From CAZDCZ01 sp964504155 (GTDB taxonomy: Bacteria; Bacteroidota; Bacteroidia; Bacteroidales; UBA12077): a stretch of DNA of 21,513 nucleotides. The stretch is taken from positions 1-21,513 of the forward strand of contig CAZDCZ010000055.1 in the NCBI GenBank assembly GCA_964504155.1. The letters run 5' to 3'. Below are positions 7,798 to 15,701 of the stretch, piece after piece. Within the stretch, counting starts at the first letter, position 1. Each line of letters opens with the position of its first letter. The notes below the pieces were generated by a model, which was not told the DNA's origin, ran no database searches, and was given only the letters and a program-made list of their open reading frames with translations. Both the position numbers and the translations under genes were made by a program.

Positions 7798-9378
7798 TTA
7801 TTCCGATTTAACTTTATTTAATTTAATATCTACACTAATTGCAAATGTTAAAGAACTTTTGTTGTAAGTTTCTTTATAACTTCCCATTGTACCATAATCT
7901 ATCATTCTGTTGTTTTCTGAATACATTGTGTACATCATTCCTAAGTTAATATCGAAAATTGGGTTAATGTCAAATTTGCCACCAAAACCAACGCTGTTAG
8001 ATGAAAGACTGTAGTTTATATCTGTCTGATAACCAGTACCAACTCCTGTTTCGGCATGGAGAAAACCGGCACTTAATAATATTTTTTCGCTTACATCATA
8101 CTCTGCGCCGAGAGCTAATTCGTAGAAATTATTATCTACATTGGTTTCATTACCTTCCCAATTTGCTTTTTTATCGAAATACATATGGAATCCGGTAGAG
8201 ATTTTAAAATCTTCTAACATTTGGTATGATGCTCCAACCGATAATATTGCAGGAATATCGTTTCTAAATTTTCCCCCATCAGGAAACATTGTAATTGGTG
8301 TTCCATCGGTTTCGAAGCCCGAAGTAATATCAGATTCTGTTTCGTTTTCGAATTCTAATTTTGTTTTGAATTCATATTTAATACCAATATTAATTTTGTC
8401 GTTAGGCGAAATATTTACACCTAAAATTGGAGTATAACCTGTTGCCACTTGTTTTACATCGGCTGTTTGGTCGCCGAGCAATACAGACTTTGCTGTGTTT
8501 TCTGCTGCTCCGGCAGTAAAAGCTGTTTGAGTATTGTCGATTCTATAGTTTGCCGGCTCGGTAACACCTAAACTTGTTAATGTTCCTTGAAGCTGAGTAC
8601 TGGTAGCAGCATCAATTAACCCTGCACTTTCGGCTTCAGCAATTGTGTAAGCTCCTGCACCACCATCAATTAATGGTTGAAGATCACTAGCTCCTGTTGA
8701 TAATTGTGTTGCAAGTCCACTAAAGAATCCACTTGCACTTGTAGGAGTTCCATCTAAAGTAATCATTATATCGTTAAGATGTCCGTCGTAAGTATTTACT
8801 CCGTAATTATATCTTAAGCCTCCAAAAACAGAAATCATATCGTTAATTTCGAATGATATTCCACCTTGTAATCCCCAATATACCGATGTTCCTTCGAAAT
8901 AAGAATCAATACTATATGCAGAAACGTTTTGTCCTGCAGCTTGCAAACCGGGAACAAGATTAGAGATTCCTGTTTCGAACGAAGGAAGACCTTGGTCGTA
9001 TTGGGCACTACCACCACCACCAACAGGATTAAATCCTAATGAAAAAGCAAATTTGTTTAATTTATAGGCTGCGTACATACTAGGAAATAATGGTGCCGAA
9101 ACATCACCAACAAATTCATTGTTGTTTAAATATGGATAACTATTTGTAATAGTTTTTGTTTGTGTAATACTTTGGTTTGTTAACGAGAAGTAAAATCCAT
9201 CGCTTAATTTTGTTAATCCTGCAGGATTAAAATATACTGCGTCGATACTTGTTGATGCATCGCGACAAAGCATTCTAACCCATGATGCACTCTGATTTGA
9301 ATTGGTTACTATTCCACCTGAATATGATAATAAAGGTAAAAATAGAATAGTTAAAAATAAGGGAGTTAATTTCTTCAT
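7798..9378 (-). CDS. OmpP1/FadL/TodX-family outer-membrane transporter
   Basis: 526 residues with a signal peptide (about 1-20, cleavage near SYS/GG). The mature N-terminus has the FadL-type plug pattern SASWVRMLCRDASTSIDAVYFNPAGLTKL, with the NPAG motif characteristic of the family. The rest is alternating aromatic/polar beta-strand sequence of an outer-membrane barrel, as in the segments beginning GLQGGISFEINDM and LALGAEYDVSEK. FadL homologues move long-chain fatty acids or other hydrophobic compounds across the outer membrane; the substrate here is not predictable. A Ser/Ala/Gly-rich stretch at about 200-285 (including ATQLSTGASDLQPLIDGGAG) interrupts the barrel and is probably an extracellular loop. 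The gene appears to be its own transcription unit, with a promoter-like box and palindrome upstream and the inverted-repeat element downstream. Start at the ATG at 9378, directly before the signal peptide. Confidence 0.9.
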   Translation of the reverse strand: MKKLTPLFLTILFLPLLSYSGGIVTNSNQSASWVRMLCRDASTSIDAVYFNPAGLTKLSDGFYFSLTNQSITQTKTITNSYPYLNNNEFVGDVSAPLFPSMYAAYKLNKFAFSLGFNPVGGGGSAQYDQGLPSFETGISNLVPGLQAAGQNVSAYSIDSYFEGTSVYWGLQGGISFEINDMISVFGGLRYNYGVNTYDGHLNDIMITLDGTPTSASGFFSGLATQLSTGASDLQPLIDGGAGAYTIAEAESAGLIDAATSTQLQGTLTSLGVTEPANYRIDNTQTAFTAGAAENTAKSVLLGDQTADVKQVATGYTPILGVNISPNDKINIGIKYEFKTKLEFENETESDITSGFETDGTPITMFPDGGKFRNDIPAILSVGASYQMLEDFKISTGFHMYFDKKANWEGNETNVDNNFYELALGAEYDVSEKILLSAGFLHAETGVGTGYQTDINYSLSSNSVGFGGKFDINPIFDINLGMMYTMYSENNRMIDYGTMGSYKETYNKSSLTFAISVDIKLNKVKSE

Positions 9379-9410
9379 ATTTAATAAATTTTAGTTTTCG
9401 ATATAAATAT

Positions 9411-9424
9411 ATGACTAAAGTCAT
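9411..9424. promoter_or_regulatory. Palindromic candidate operator upstream of the fadL-like gene
   Basis: ATGACT-AA-AGTCAT: 6-bp perfect arms around two bases. It lies 33-46 bases upstream of the start codon and just downstream of a good -7 box, near the expected transcription start. This is a suitable place for a repressor site. It is only one site and the regulator is unknown. Confidence 0.4.
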
Positions 9425-9432
9425 GAAAATAA

Positions 9433-9440
9433 CAAATATA
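9433..9440 (-). promoter_or_regulatory. -7 promoter box of the fadL-like gene
   Basis: On the minus strand this reads TATATTTG, an exact match to the Bacteroidota -7 consensus TAnnTTTG, 55 bases upstream of the ATG. A matching -33 TTTG is not clear; only TTTA at 9456-9459 lies nearby, with about 15 bases between. The rest of the 9379-9570 gap shows no convincing gene. Confidence 0.4.
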
Positions 9441-9570
9441 TTCGACCTTTTTTTATAAAGCATAGAATGATGTTGATGTGGAAATAGTAATAGTTTGTAA
9501 AACAGGATGTAAAAGTGTATAGAAAGTTCGACTAAAAAACGTAAAAGTTCGACCCGATATCTGATAAGCA

Positions 9571-9604
9571 AAAAAATAAGACTGTCGAAATAGACAGTCT
9601 TATT
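9571..9604 (-). terminator. Rho-independent terminator of the three-gene envelope operon
   Basis: Perfect 12-bp stem AATAAGACTGTC / GACAGTCTTATT with a 6-base loop (GAAATA on the + strand). Read on the minus strand the stem is followed by an unbroken T run, the classic intrinsic terminator form. It sits 28 bases past the stop codon of the gene at 9632-11056 and so ends that operon. Confidence 0.88.
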
Positions 9605-9631
9605 ATAATAGTTTAGTGGTTTGTTTTTATG

Positions 9632-11056
9632 TTAAAAAGAAGATTCTAGCATAGGATAATCTTTTATTTTTTTTCTGCATCCAAAAGCAAAGTTCATTCC
9701 AAATCGCAAGTTTACTGCACTTGTTTTATGTCCCCATATGGCTGCCGATGCTATATTGTCGGAAATTATGTACATTTGAAATGGCCCTGGACGTAATACT
9801 AATCCAAATCCAAGATTATTATATGTTCCGTTCATTATTGAATAGCTAAAACTTGCTGTTAAACCACGAATAGGACGTGTATTAGCACTAAAAGTAAAAG
9901 CTTGGTATAGTTTATTTTCGTAAAATCTCGATAAGGATAATACGCTAAAATCTACTTTGGGAGTTAAGTAATATGAACCTCCAATATATATTTTTGCTCC
10001 TAATGGTGTTGTATAGCTTTCTTTCTTATTGGTAATATCAAAACTATTTTCTAACGAATCTGCTAATAGTTCGAAAGGATCGTCATCGTTATCCTCGTCG
10101 AATTCTGAGCTTAAATCAATACCGGTAAAATTAAATTGTCCGTCAAGGTCTAAGTTTGTTATTCCTTCAGACCATTTAATATATCCTAAATCGATAATGC
10201 TAAGCGATACCGATACTTTTTCTATGGGGCGATAAACAGCACCTAAATCTACGGCAAAACCCATATTTGAATGGTCTAGAGCAAAATCTAATGGATCAAC
10301 AGAATCGAAATCTTCGAAGCCATCAAAGTCTCCATCTGCATTAGTCTTCGAATCAATAGGTAATGATGTATTTATTCTTATGTCGGAAGAAATATGTATT
10401 GAGTCGATAGATGAGTGTAATTTAAAGTTATGATTTTCGACACTAATATTTGCTTTCCCGAAAAGAACTTTTAATCTACCACCAACAGTCCATTGAGACC
10501 CAATATTTTTCGATAAGCTTATTCCATATTCTCTGAAATAAGTCATATTTAAATCTAAATTGGTAAAATCAATATCTGAATTATTAAATTCTTCGTTGCC
10601 ATTAAGAACCAATGTCATTAAATCTTTTGGATAAGTAAAAGTAGCACTTTGACGTTCTGAAATATTAAAAGAAGCATACCAATCGTGGGCTCTAAATCCA
10701 AATGAAAATAGGTTTGTATGAAAATCTTCGTAAAGAAAATTTAGTTTCTTTATTTTATTTAAGAAATCTTCTTTATTGGCTAAAGGATGTAAGAACGTTA
10801 TTAATGAATCTTCTGTTGGGTGTTTCTGAATAGCATCGCTTAAGGCAAATCTATTGTTCCCAACACCTATCTGAATAGATGACATTCCGGGGAATCCTAA
10901 ATAAAAACCACATTCGGGTTGAATTGCCGGGTTCATTTGCATAGATTGAGGCAATCTGTTCATGTAATATAATGTTTGACTATGTTGAGCTTTTATCTGA
11001 TTTACAGATACTACTAAAAAAAATAATAGTATGCTATATTTTATTTTCTTAATCAT
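9632..11056 (-). CDS. DUF5723-like outer-membrane beta-barrel protein
   Basis: 474 residues with a signal peptide (1-23, cleavage after IKA before QHSQ). The mature start, LYYMNRLPQSMQMNPAIQPECG, resembles the conserved N-terminus of DUF5723 proteins, a Bacteroidota-specific family of predicted outer-membrane barrels. Later segments (YGISLSKNIGSQWTVGGRLK, VDLGAVYRPIEKVSVSLSII, and the closing VNLRFGMNFAFGC) have the alternation of barrel strands. An acidic insert at about 236-256 (NADGDFDGFEDFDSVDP) looks like a thrombospondin type 3 calcium repeat, and a second acidic loop contains EFDEDNDDDPF. It is the last gene of a three-gene operon, 12 bases after the lipoprotein gene, and is followed by a strong terminator. 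No biochemical function is known for the family as far as I know; a structural or surface role is only a guess. Confidence 0.8.
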   Translation of the reverse strand: MIKKIKYSILLFFLVVSVNQIKAQHSQTLYYMNRLPQSMQMNPAIQPECGFYLGFPGMSSIQIGVGNNRFALSDAIQKHPTEDSLITFLHPLANKEDFLNKIKKLNFLYEDFHTNLFSFGFRAHDWYASFNISERQSATFTYPKDLMTLVLNGNEEFNNSDIDFTNLDLNMTYFREYGISLSKNIGSQWTVGGRLKVLFGKANISVENHNFKLHSSIDSIHISSDIRINTSLPIDSKTNADGDFDGFEDFDSVDPLDFALDHSNMGFAVDLGAVYRPIEKVSVSLSIIDLGYIKWSEGITNLDLDGQFNFTGIDLSSEFDEDNDDDPFELLADSLENSFDITNKKESYTTPLGAKIYIGGSYYLTPKVDFSVLSLSRFYENKLYQAFTFSANTRPIRGLTASFSYSIMNGTYNNLGFGLVLRPGPFQMYIISDNIASAAIWGHKTSAVNLRFGMNFAFGCRKKIKDYPMLESSF

Positions 11057-11068
11057 AATTTATTGATT

Positions 11069-12727
11069 TTATAAGTTATCCGGATTTAAACTATAATCTA
11101 TATCTAATCCTAAATTAAAATCGATAGAATAATTATTATAAAATTTTACCATGGTATTATTCGAGTAATCAGATGTTTTTATTCTTGCTGTAATGATAAG
11201 GTATTTTACATCTTTTAGCTCGTCGATAGCACTTTTATCATAGCTAATAGTTGATTTTTTCGATGTTGCTTCTCTTACTTTTCCATCTGCACCAACTACT
11301 GCACAGTCGATTACCGGAAGGCTTGAAGGGTCGAATAATGTGTTTATTTCATTATATAAACTATCGGTTAGAGTTCCTTGGATATTTATTTCGAAAGGTA
11401 TGCCATTGTCGACAACAAGTAATACCGATAATTTATTTATCATATCAATTTTATCTGTTTCGTCAGATAAATCGAAATCAGTTGTGTCTTCAAAAGCCAT
11501 AATATTAGCTTTAAACCATAATGGTAAAATAACTTCTAAATCAAGATCGAGTCTGCTATCGTCTTTAACAAAATTATACGAGGTTCCCGGGCCATCGGGA
11601 TTTGATAAGGCGGAAATATTATAATTAATTTCTGATGGGAATAAAGCTAAAAATTCTCCAATATTTGAGTTGTCGCTATTAATAGAAATAACAGTGTCTT
11701 TTGTTTCTCCAAATTCGGCAAGTTTAGGATAGGCTATTTTGAATGGGTTAACACCGGGTAAGAATGTTAATTCCACAGAATCGGTTTCGGTATATCCTTT
11801 AAAATTAGTGATATTAGCTTCTACAGGAAAGCCATACGAGTTACTGATGTTAATATTAATTTGAGGGTTTTCAAATTCAAAATCGCCATCGGTAAAATCG
11901 TCGAAAAAGCCTAATTCTATGTTTCCTTCTTCACCTGCTAATTCATAATTACCAATATAACCATAAGCCGAAGAAAAATCGATGTTGTTTATTGTAGCTG
12001 AAATATTAACACGATCGCCTGCATTTATAGGATTTCCTGAATTATATAACTCAAAAACAAAATCAACTTGAATAAAACTTGTGTCGGGATCGATACTGTT
12101 ATTAAGCTCAACAGTATAACCATCGAGCGCGAAATCGGAAATATTTGAAAAAGATCCATCGGAACTCGATATTTGTATCGAGTCGGAAAATGAAATACCA
12201 TTCTTTTTTATTGTTGGACAAGTAATTTTAATTTGTCCTTCATGTAAGAATGTTGAACTCGATTCGATATGCAAATTAGCTGCGTCTAAAATAATACTAT
12301 CTAAACGCTCGTTATTCTCGAAAGTCATTTCAAAGAATTCTGTTCTTTCCACACTCATAGTATCAGAAGCAAGCCATGGATTTGTAGGGAAATCGTCATC
12401 CGATTCTATAAAGTATTCAAAAAAATCTTGATCGGGCATACTTATAAGGTCGGAAGCTGTAAAAGATCCAATAGAATCTTCGTAGGTAATAAATAACAGT
12501 CCGTCTTCGTATTCATTAAGAAATTCGCTTGAACTACTGTCTAGCTTGCTTATTAAATCATCGATAGATAGTGAACCATATGCAATAGGAGTAATAATTC
12601 CACCGTTAATTTCCATTTCGGTCGATAATTTATCAAAATCATATTCGTCTTGCATACATTGGGTAAAGCCAATTGCAAATACAAGAATTAAAAATTTCCA
12701 AAAATTTGTCCTATAATTTATTTTCAT
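11069..12727 (-). CDS. Large predicted lipoprotein of unknown function
   Basis: 552 residues. The N-terminus is a lipoprotein signal with Cys24 as the probable lipidation site (FAIGFTQC). This is a relaxed lipobox, with Phe rather than Leu at -3, which is tolerated in this phylum. The residues after the cysteine (MQDEYDFD) are acidic and resemble the lipoprotein export signal that sends Bacteroidota lipoproteins to the cell surface. The remainder is acidic and beta-rich with no motif that I recognise; repeated segments such as VQVDFVFEL-like strands suggest stacked beta-sandwich modules. The gene lies 19 bases after the membrane-anchored protein gene and 12 bases before the DUF5723 barrel gene, and its FDKLS near the N-terminus recurs in similar lipoproteins as I remember them. 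It may associate with the barrel protein at the outer membrane, which is an inference from gene order only. Confidence 0.75.
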   Translation of the reverse strand: MKINYRTNFWKFLILVFAIGFTQCMQDEYDFDKLSTEMEINGGIITPIAYGSLSIDDLISKLDSSSSEFLNEYEDGLLFITYEDSIGSFTASDLISMPDQDFFEYFIESDDDFPTNPWLASDTMSVERTEFFEMTFENNERLDSIILDAANLHIESSSTFLHEGQIKITCPTIKKNGISFSDSIQISSSDGSFSNISDFALDGYTVELNNSIDPDTSFIQVDFVFELYNSGNPINAGDRVNISATINNIDFSSAYGYIGNYELAGEEGNIELGFFDDFTDGDFEFENPQININISNSYGFPVEANITNFKGYTETDSVELTFLPGVNPFKIAYPKLAEFGETKDTVISINSDNSNIGEFLALFPSEINYNISALSNPDGPGTSYNFVKDDSRLDLDLEVILPLWFKANIMAFEDTTDFDLSDETDKIDMINKLSVLLVVDNGIPFEINIQGTLTDSLYNEINTLFDPSSLPVIDCAVVGADGKVREATSKKSTISYDKSAIDELKDVKYLIITARIKTSDYSNNTMVKFYNNYSIDFNLGLDIDYSLNPDNL

Positions 12728-12746
12728 AGCTTATTTATTTATTATG

Positions 12747-15509
12747 CTAATTTACAGCATAATTATATAAAAAATTATTGTTGTTTCCAACAATTAAGTT
12801 AAAATGATTATGAGTATTATTTAAATACCCAATACTAAAGGGTGTATTTCCTTCTAATGGAAAGCCATTGTAGAGTTTTCCGTTGTTATTTATTAGAAAA
12901 AGTTTATTTGCTTTTTTCGATACAAATCCCAATTTTCTATCATTATACGAGAATTGAAAGTAAATAGGTTCAAAATTAATTTCCGAATCGAATTTGTATT
13001 CGTAGATTAGTTTCCCAGAATTACTAATAACGTTTAGTTTTTTATTATCTAGAAATATAAAATCTTTTAAACCATCGGAATTAATATCTTGATAATCGAA
13101 ATAATGATTTTCTGAGTAATTGCCTAGATTTTTTTCTTCAATTTTCCCGTTAAAATAAATATACTTAACAATACCGTTAGCAGTTGTAGAAACAATTCTG
13201 CTATTTGTTGTTGAATTGGCATTGTCGATAATGAAGTTATTATTTTTTGATTTTGTAAAATGTGAAGAAAGATGTACTCTTTCATTTCCTTTTCTGTCGA
13301 GAATATATATGCGAAATTTATCGGCAAAAACAATATAATCTTTTTCATTTACTCTGAAATATTTTACTTCTGAAGTAACTTTTGTATCAGTATTGTTAAA
13401 ATTCCACCCATTAATAATATTGCCTTCAATATTATAGCAATATACTTTTTTATCTTTGCACGGAATAAACAGTCTGTAATTTTTATTATTATCGTAATCG
13501 AAAAGCGAAAGTCCTACAGTTGATGGAGAGCGCAATTTAATGGGGTATTTTTCAACAGTGTTGCCATTTCTATCGAATAAATATATTTTATTTTTTGTGC
13601 TAAAAAGAATTTGCAATTTTTTGTTTTTAAAATAATCAACTTGATAAATTTTACTATTAATTTTTTCAGATAATTGATATTTCCATAATATTCTTCCGAC
13701 TTTATTTATTAGATAAATTTTGTTGTTTAAATCCTGAATAAATATTTCCTTTTCTTGTGTATAATGATTTATTACGAATTGAGGTTTAAAATTAATCGAT
13801 GTATCGAGATGAGTTTCCCATATTGTATGGGCTTCTTCTTTTATTTCAGGAATATATTTTAAAAATAAATTATTGTAAATAAGATTATTGCTGTTTCTGA
13901 ATTGAATAGCAAAGGCTTGAAATTTTCTGAAATTATTTATATATGTGTTTAATCCTTTTTTTAATTTGGGATTTAGAAATTCCGAAATAATTATCGGAGA
14001 ACGAAACAGATTAGAATAAAAATAAAAGTTTGATTCTGAAGATAAATAATCAGAGAATTGTTGAAATCCCATTTCATTTTCGAGAGTCTTGCCCCGGATA
14101 TATGAGTGAATAAAATTATTCAGTGATTTTTTTGAATCGCTAAAGACAATAAAATTGTCGATAAATGCAAAATATTTGTTTTCTACATCTTTAAATATCG
14201 AACCAAATTGATTGTAAAAAATGCCTTTTAACGGCATTTTGAATATCTTGTATTGGGTATCTTTATCAATAGAAATATTTCCGACAAGAGAATTGTAATT
14301 AATATGATCGATTTTGCATATTTCTTTTAAAGTATTCGTAAGCAATTCTTCTGATAATGATTTGCTTTTTGTTCTAACTATTATTACCGAGTTATTGTGA
14401 ATATTATTATTTTCGATATCGGAAAAAGCTAAGGCTATTTCTTCGTCAAAAATATCTGTTGTTATCTTGTTAATGTCGATATTATATCTCGATTTAATTT
14501 TGTTGATATATTTTGTATATTTCGATAAGGTATTATTGTTTTTTCTGAAATTATTAAGATCAACAGAGAATTGCTCGAAATTGCTTATTCCTAACGATAA
14601 AAATATAGAAGTATTCGATGGTAATATTTGTTTTATTTTATTATCGACAGGTTTCTGTTTTAAAAAGATATTCAAATAATTAGCTGCTGAATCATTAGAA
14701 TATGTAAAACCATTAAGTAATAATGCATCTTTTTTAATATTCAAATCTAATTCTGCCCAATTTGCAAAATTTGTAAATGCTGAAATAGTTTCTTGAGTTT
14801 TATTATTTAAACAATGTGAAAGTAAAATCGGAAAAGTTTTAAAATTTACATAAATATTGGCAGATACATTTTTCCCTGCTGTTTCCGATACTTTTTTAAA
14901 ATCATAATTATCTGCAAGACTATTCGGTGTTTCAGATTGTCGAATAGCATCTTCAACTAATATCGATGATTTACTATATATTACTATTCCTTTTACAAAA
15001 GCAAAATAGAAAGTTGAGTTATCGATATGTTTTATTTCTAATATGTTTGTATTGTTATATTTTCGTTGTGTAATATTATTTTTATTAAATCTGTTAAGTA
15101 TTATGTTTTTAATTAATTTGGTTTCGTTTAAAGATTTAATTTTTACTAGAAATAAGAAATCGGAATTTGTTTTACCAATATTATGTACAGAGATTATTAC
15201 TTTTCTATTTTTTAGTATATTTTTTAAATTTTCATTTCCGGATATTATTGTGTCTAGTTTATTTATTTTTTTGTTGAATTTGTTAATATTATCGATATTA
15301 ATTAATTCAGACCATATTTGATTATTTGGTTTTTCTTTATGTAATAATGAAAAGAAGTTGTTACTTTCAATAATAATAGCTGCATCACTAGGCACAGCAT
15401 TAATTATATTAATTTCGGGCAATTGTTTTTTTTGAATATAAAAAACAACAGATATAATTGAGATTATAAATAAAAATACTAAAATTGCGACACCAAATTT
15501 TTTAGACAT
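12747..15509 (-). CDS. Membrane-anchored periplasmic protein with C-terminal propeller-like repeats, function unknown
   Basis: 920 residues. A single N-terminal transmembrane helix (about 5-25) without an obvious cleavage site suggests an anchor with a large periplasmic part. The following region (AVPSDAAIIIESNNFFSLL, then a long alpha/beta stretch to about 560) is reminiscent of DUF3352-type proteins, but the match is from memory and weak. The last 330 residues contain repeated units of the PQQ/FG-GAP propeller type: IYLINKVGRILWKYQL, IYLFDRNGNTVEKYPI, VYCYNIEGNIINGWNF, IYILDRKGNERVHL, LNVISNSGKLIYEY and LFLINNNGKLYNGFPL, i.e. about six to seven blades. It is the first gene of the operon with the lipoprotein and the DUF5723 barrel, and divergent from the TonB receptor. 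Together the operon could place partners in the inner membrane/periplasm and the outer membrane. No catalytic motif is seen. Confidence 0.75.
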   Translation of the reverse strand: MSKKFGVAILVFLFIISIISVVFYIQKKQLPEINIINAVPSDAAIIIESNNFFSLLHKEKPNNQIWSELINIDNINKFNKKINKLDTIISGNENLKNILKNRKVIISVHNIGKTNSDFLFLVKIKSLNETKLIKNIILNRFNKNNITQRKYNNTNILEIKHIDNSTFYFAFVKGIVIYSKSSILVEDAIRQSETPNSLADNYDFKKVSETAGKNVSANIYVNFKTFPILLSHCLNNKTQETISAFTNFANWAELDLNIKKDALLLNGFTYSNDSAANYLNIFLKQKPVDNKIKQILPSNTSIFLSLGISNFEQFSVDLNNFRKNNNTLSKYTKYINKIKSRYNIDINKITTDIFDEEIALAFSDIENNNIHNNSVIIVRTKSKSLSEELLTNTLKEICKIDHINYNSLVGNISIDKDTQYKIFKMPLKGIFYNQFGSIFKDVENKYFAFIDNFIVFSDSKKSLNNFIHSYIRGKTLENEMGFQQFSDYLSSESNFYFYSNLFRSPIIISEFLNPKLKKGLNTYINNFRKFQAFAIQFRNSNNLIYNNLFLKYIPEIKEEAHTIWETHLDTSINFKPQFVINHYTQEKEIFIQDLNNKIYLINKVGRILWKYQLSEKINSKIYQVDYFKNKKLQILFSTKNKIYLFDRNGNTVEKYPIKLRSPSTVGLSLFDYDNNKNYRLFIPCKDKKVYCYNIEGNIINGWNFNNTDTKVTSEVKYFRVNEKDYIVFADKFRIYILDRKGNERVHLSSHFTKSKNNNFIIDNANSTTNSRIVSTTANGIVKYIYFNGKIEEKNLGNYSENHYFDYQDINSDGLKDFIFLDNKKLNVISNSGKLIYEYKFDSEINFEPIYFQFSYNDRKLGFVSKKANKLFLINNNGKLYNGFPLEGNTPFSIGYLNNTHNHFNLIVGNNNNFLYNYAVN

Positions 15510-15606
15510 ATTAAAATAATTATTATTTATATAAATTTTAATGTTTGATTATTTTATAAGTATGATTATAAATATACCACATATTACAAAATAAGTAAAT
15601 ATTTAG

Positions 15607-15630
15607 TTTATGTTATTATTAAAACATAAA
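15607..15630. promoter_or_regulatory. Inverted repeat in the divergent intergenic region
   Basis: TTTATGTT / AACATAAA, an 8-bp perfect inverted repeat with an 8-base spacer, roughly central in the 192-base gap between the envelope operon and the TonB receptor. It could be an operator for either direction. The region is so AT-rich that chance is also plausible. Confidence 0.3.
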
Positions 15631-15649
15631 AATATTATAATAATTAAAC

Positions 15650-15679
15650 TTGTACAATCTGGTTTTGTCATATATTTCG
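15650..15679 (+). promoter_or_regulatory. Candidate promoter of the TonB-dependent receptor
   Basis: TTG at 15650-15652 and TATATTTCG at 15671-15679, separated by 18 bases. This approximates the Bacteroidota -33/-7 arrangement (TTTG, about 19 bases, TAnnTTTG), and the box ends 22 bases upstream of the first ATG of the receptor. The 5' leader would be very short. Confidence 0.35.
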
Positions 15680-15701
15680 ATAAATAATAAGATAATAATT
15701 T

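Noticed and set aside
8141..8437. 98-codon + strand frame opposite the fadL-like gene
   Set aside because: It lies wholly inside a well-supported barrel gene on the other strand and has no domain or upstream signal; the same holds for the other short frames opposite long genes.
9379..9570. Possible small gene upstream of the fadL-like gene
   Set aside because: The only frame overlaps the 5' end of the fadL-like gene out of frame on the same strand, is rich in Phe/Ile/Tyr from AT bias, and covers the predicted promoter.
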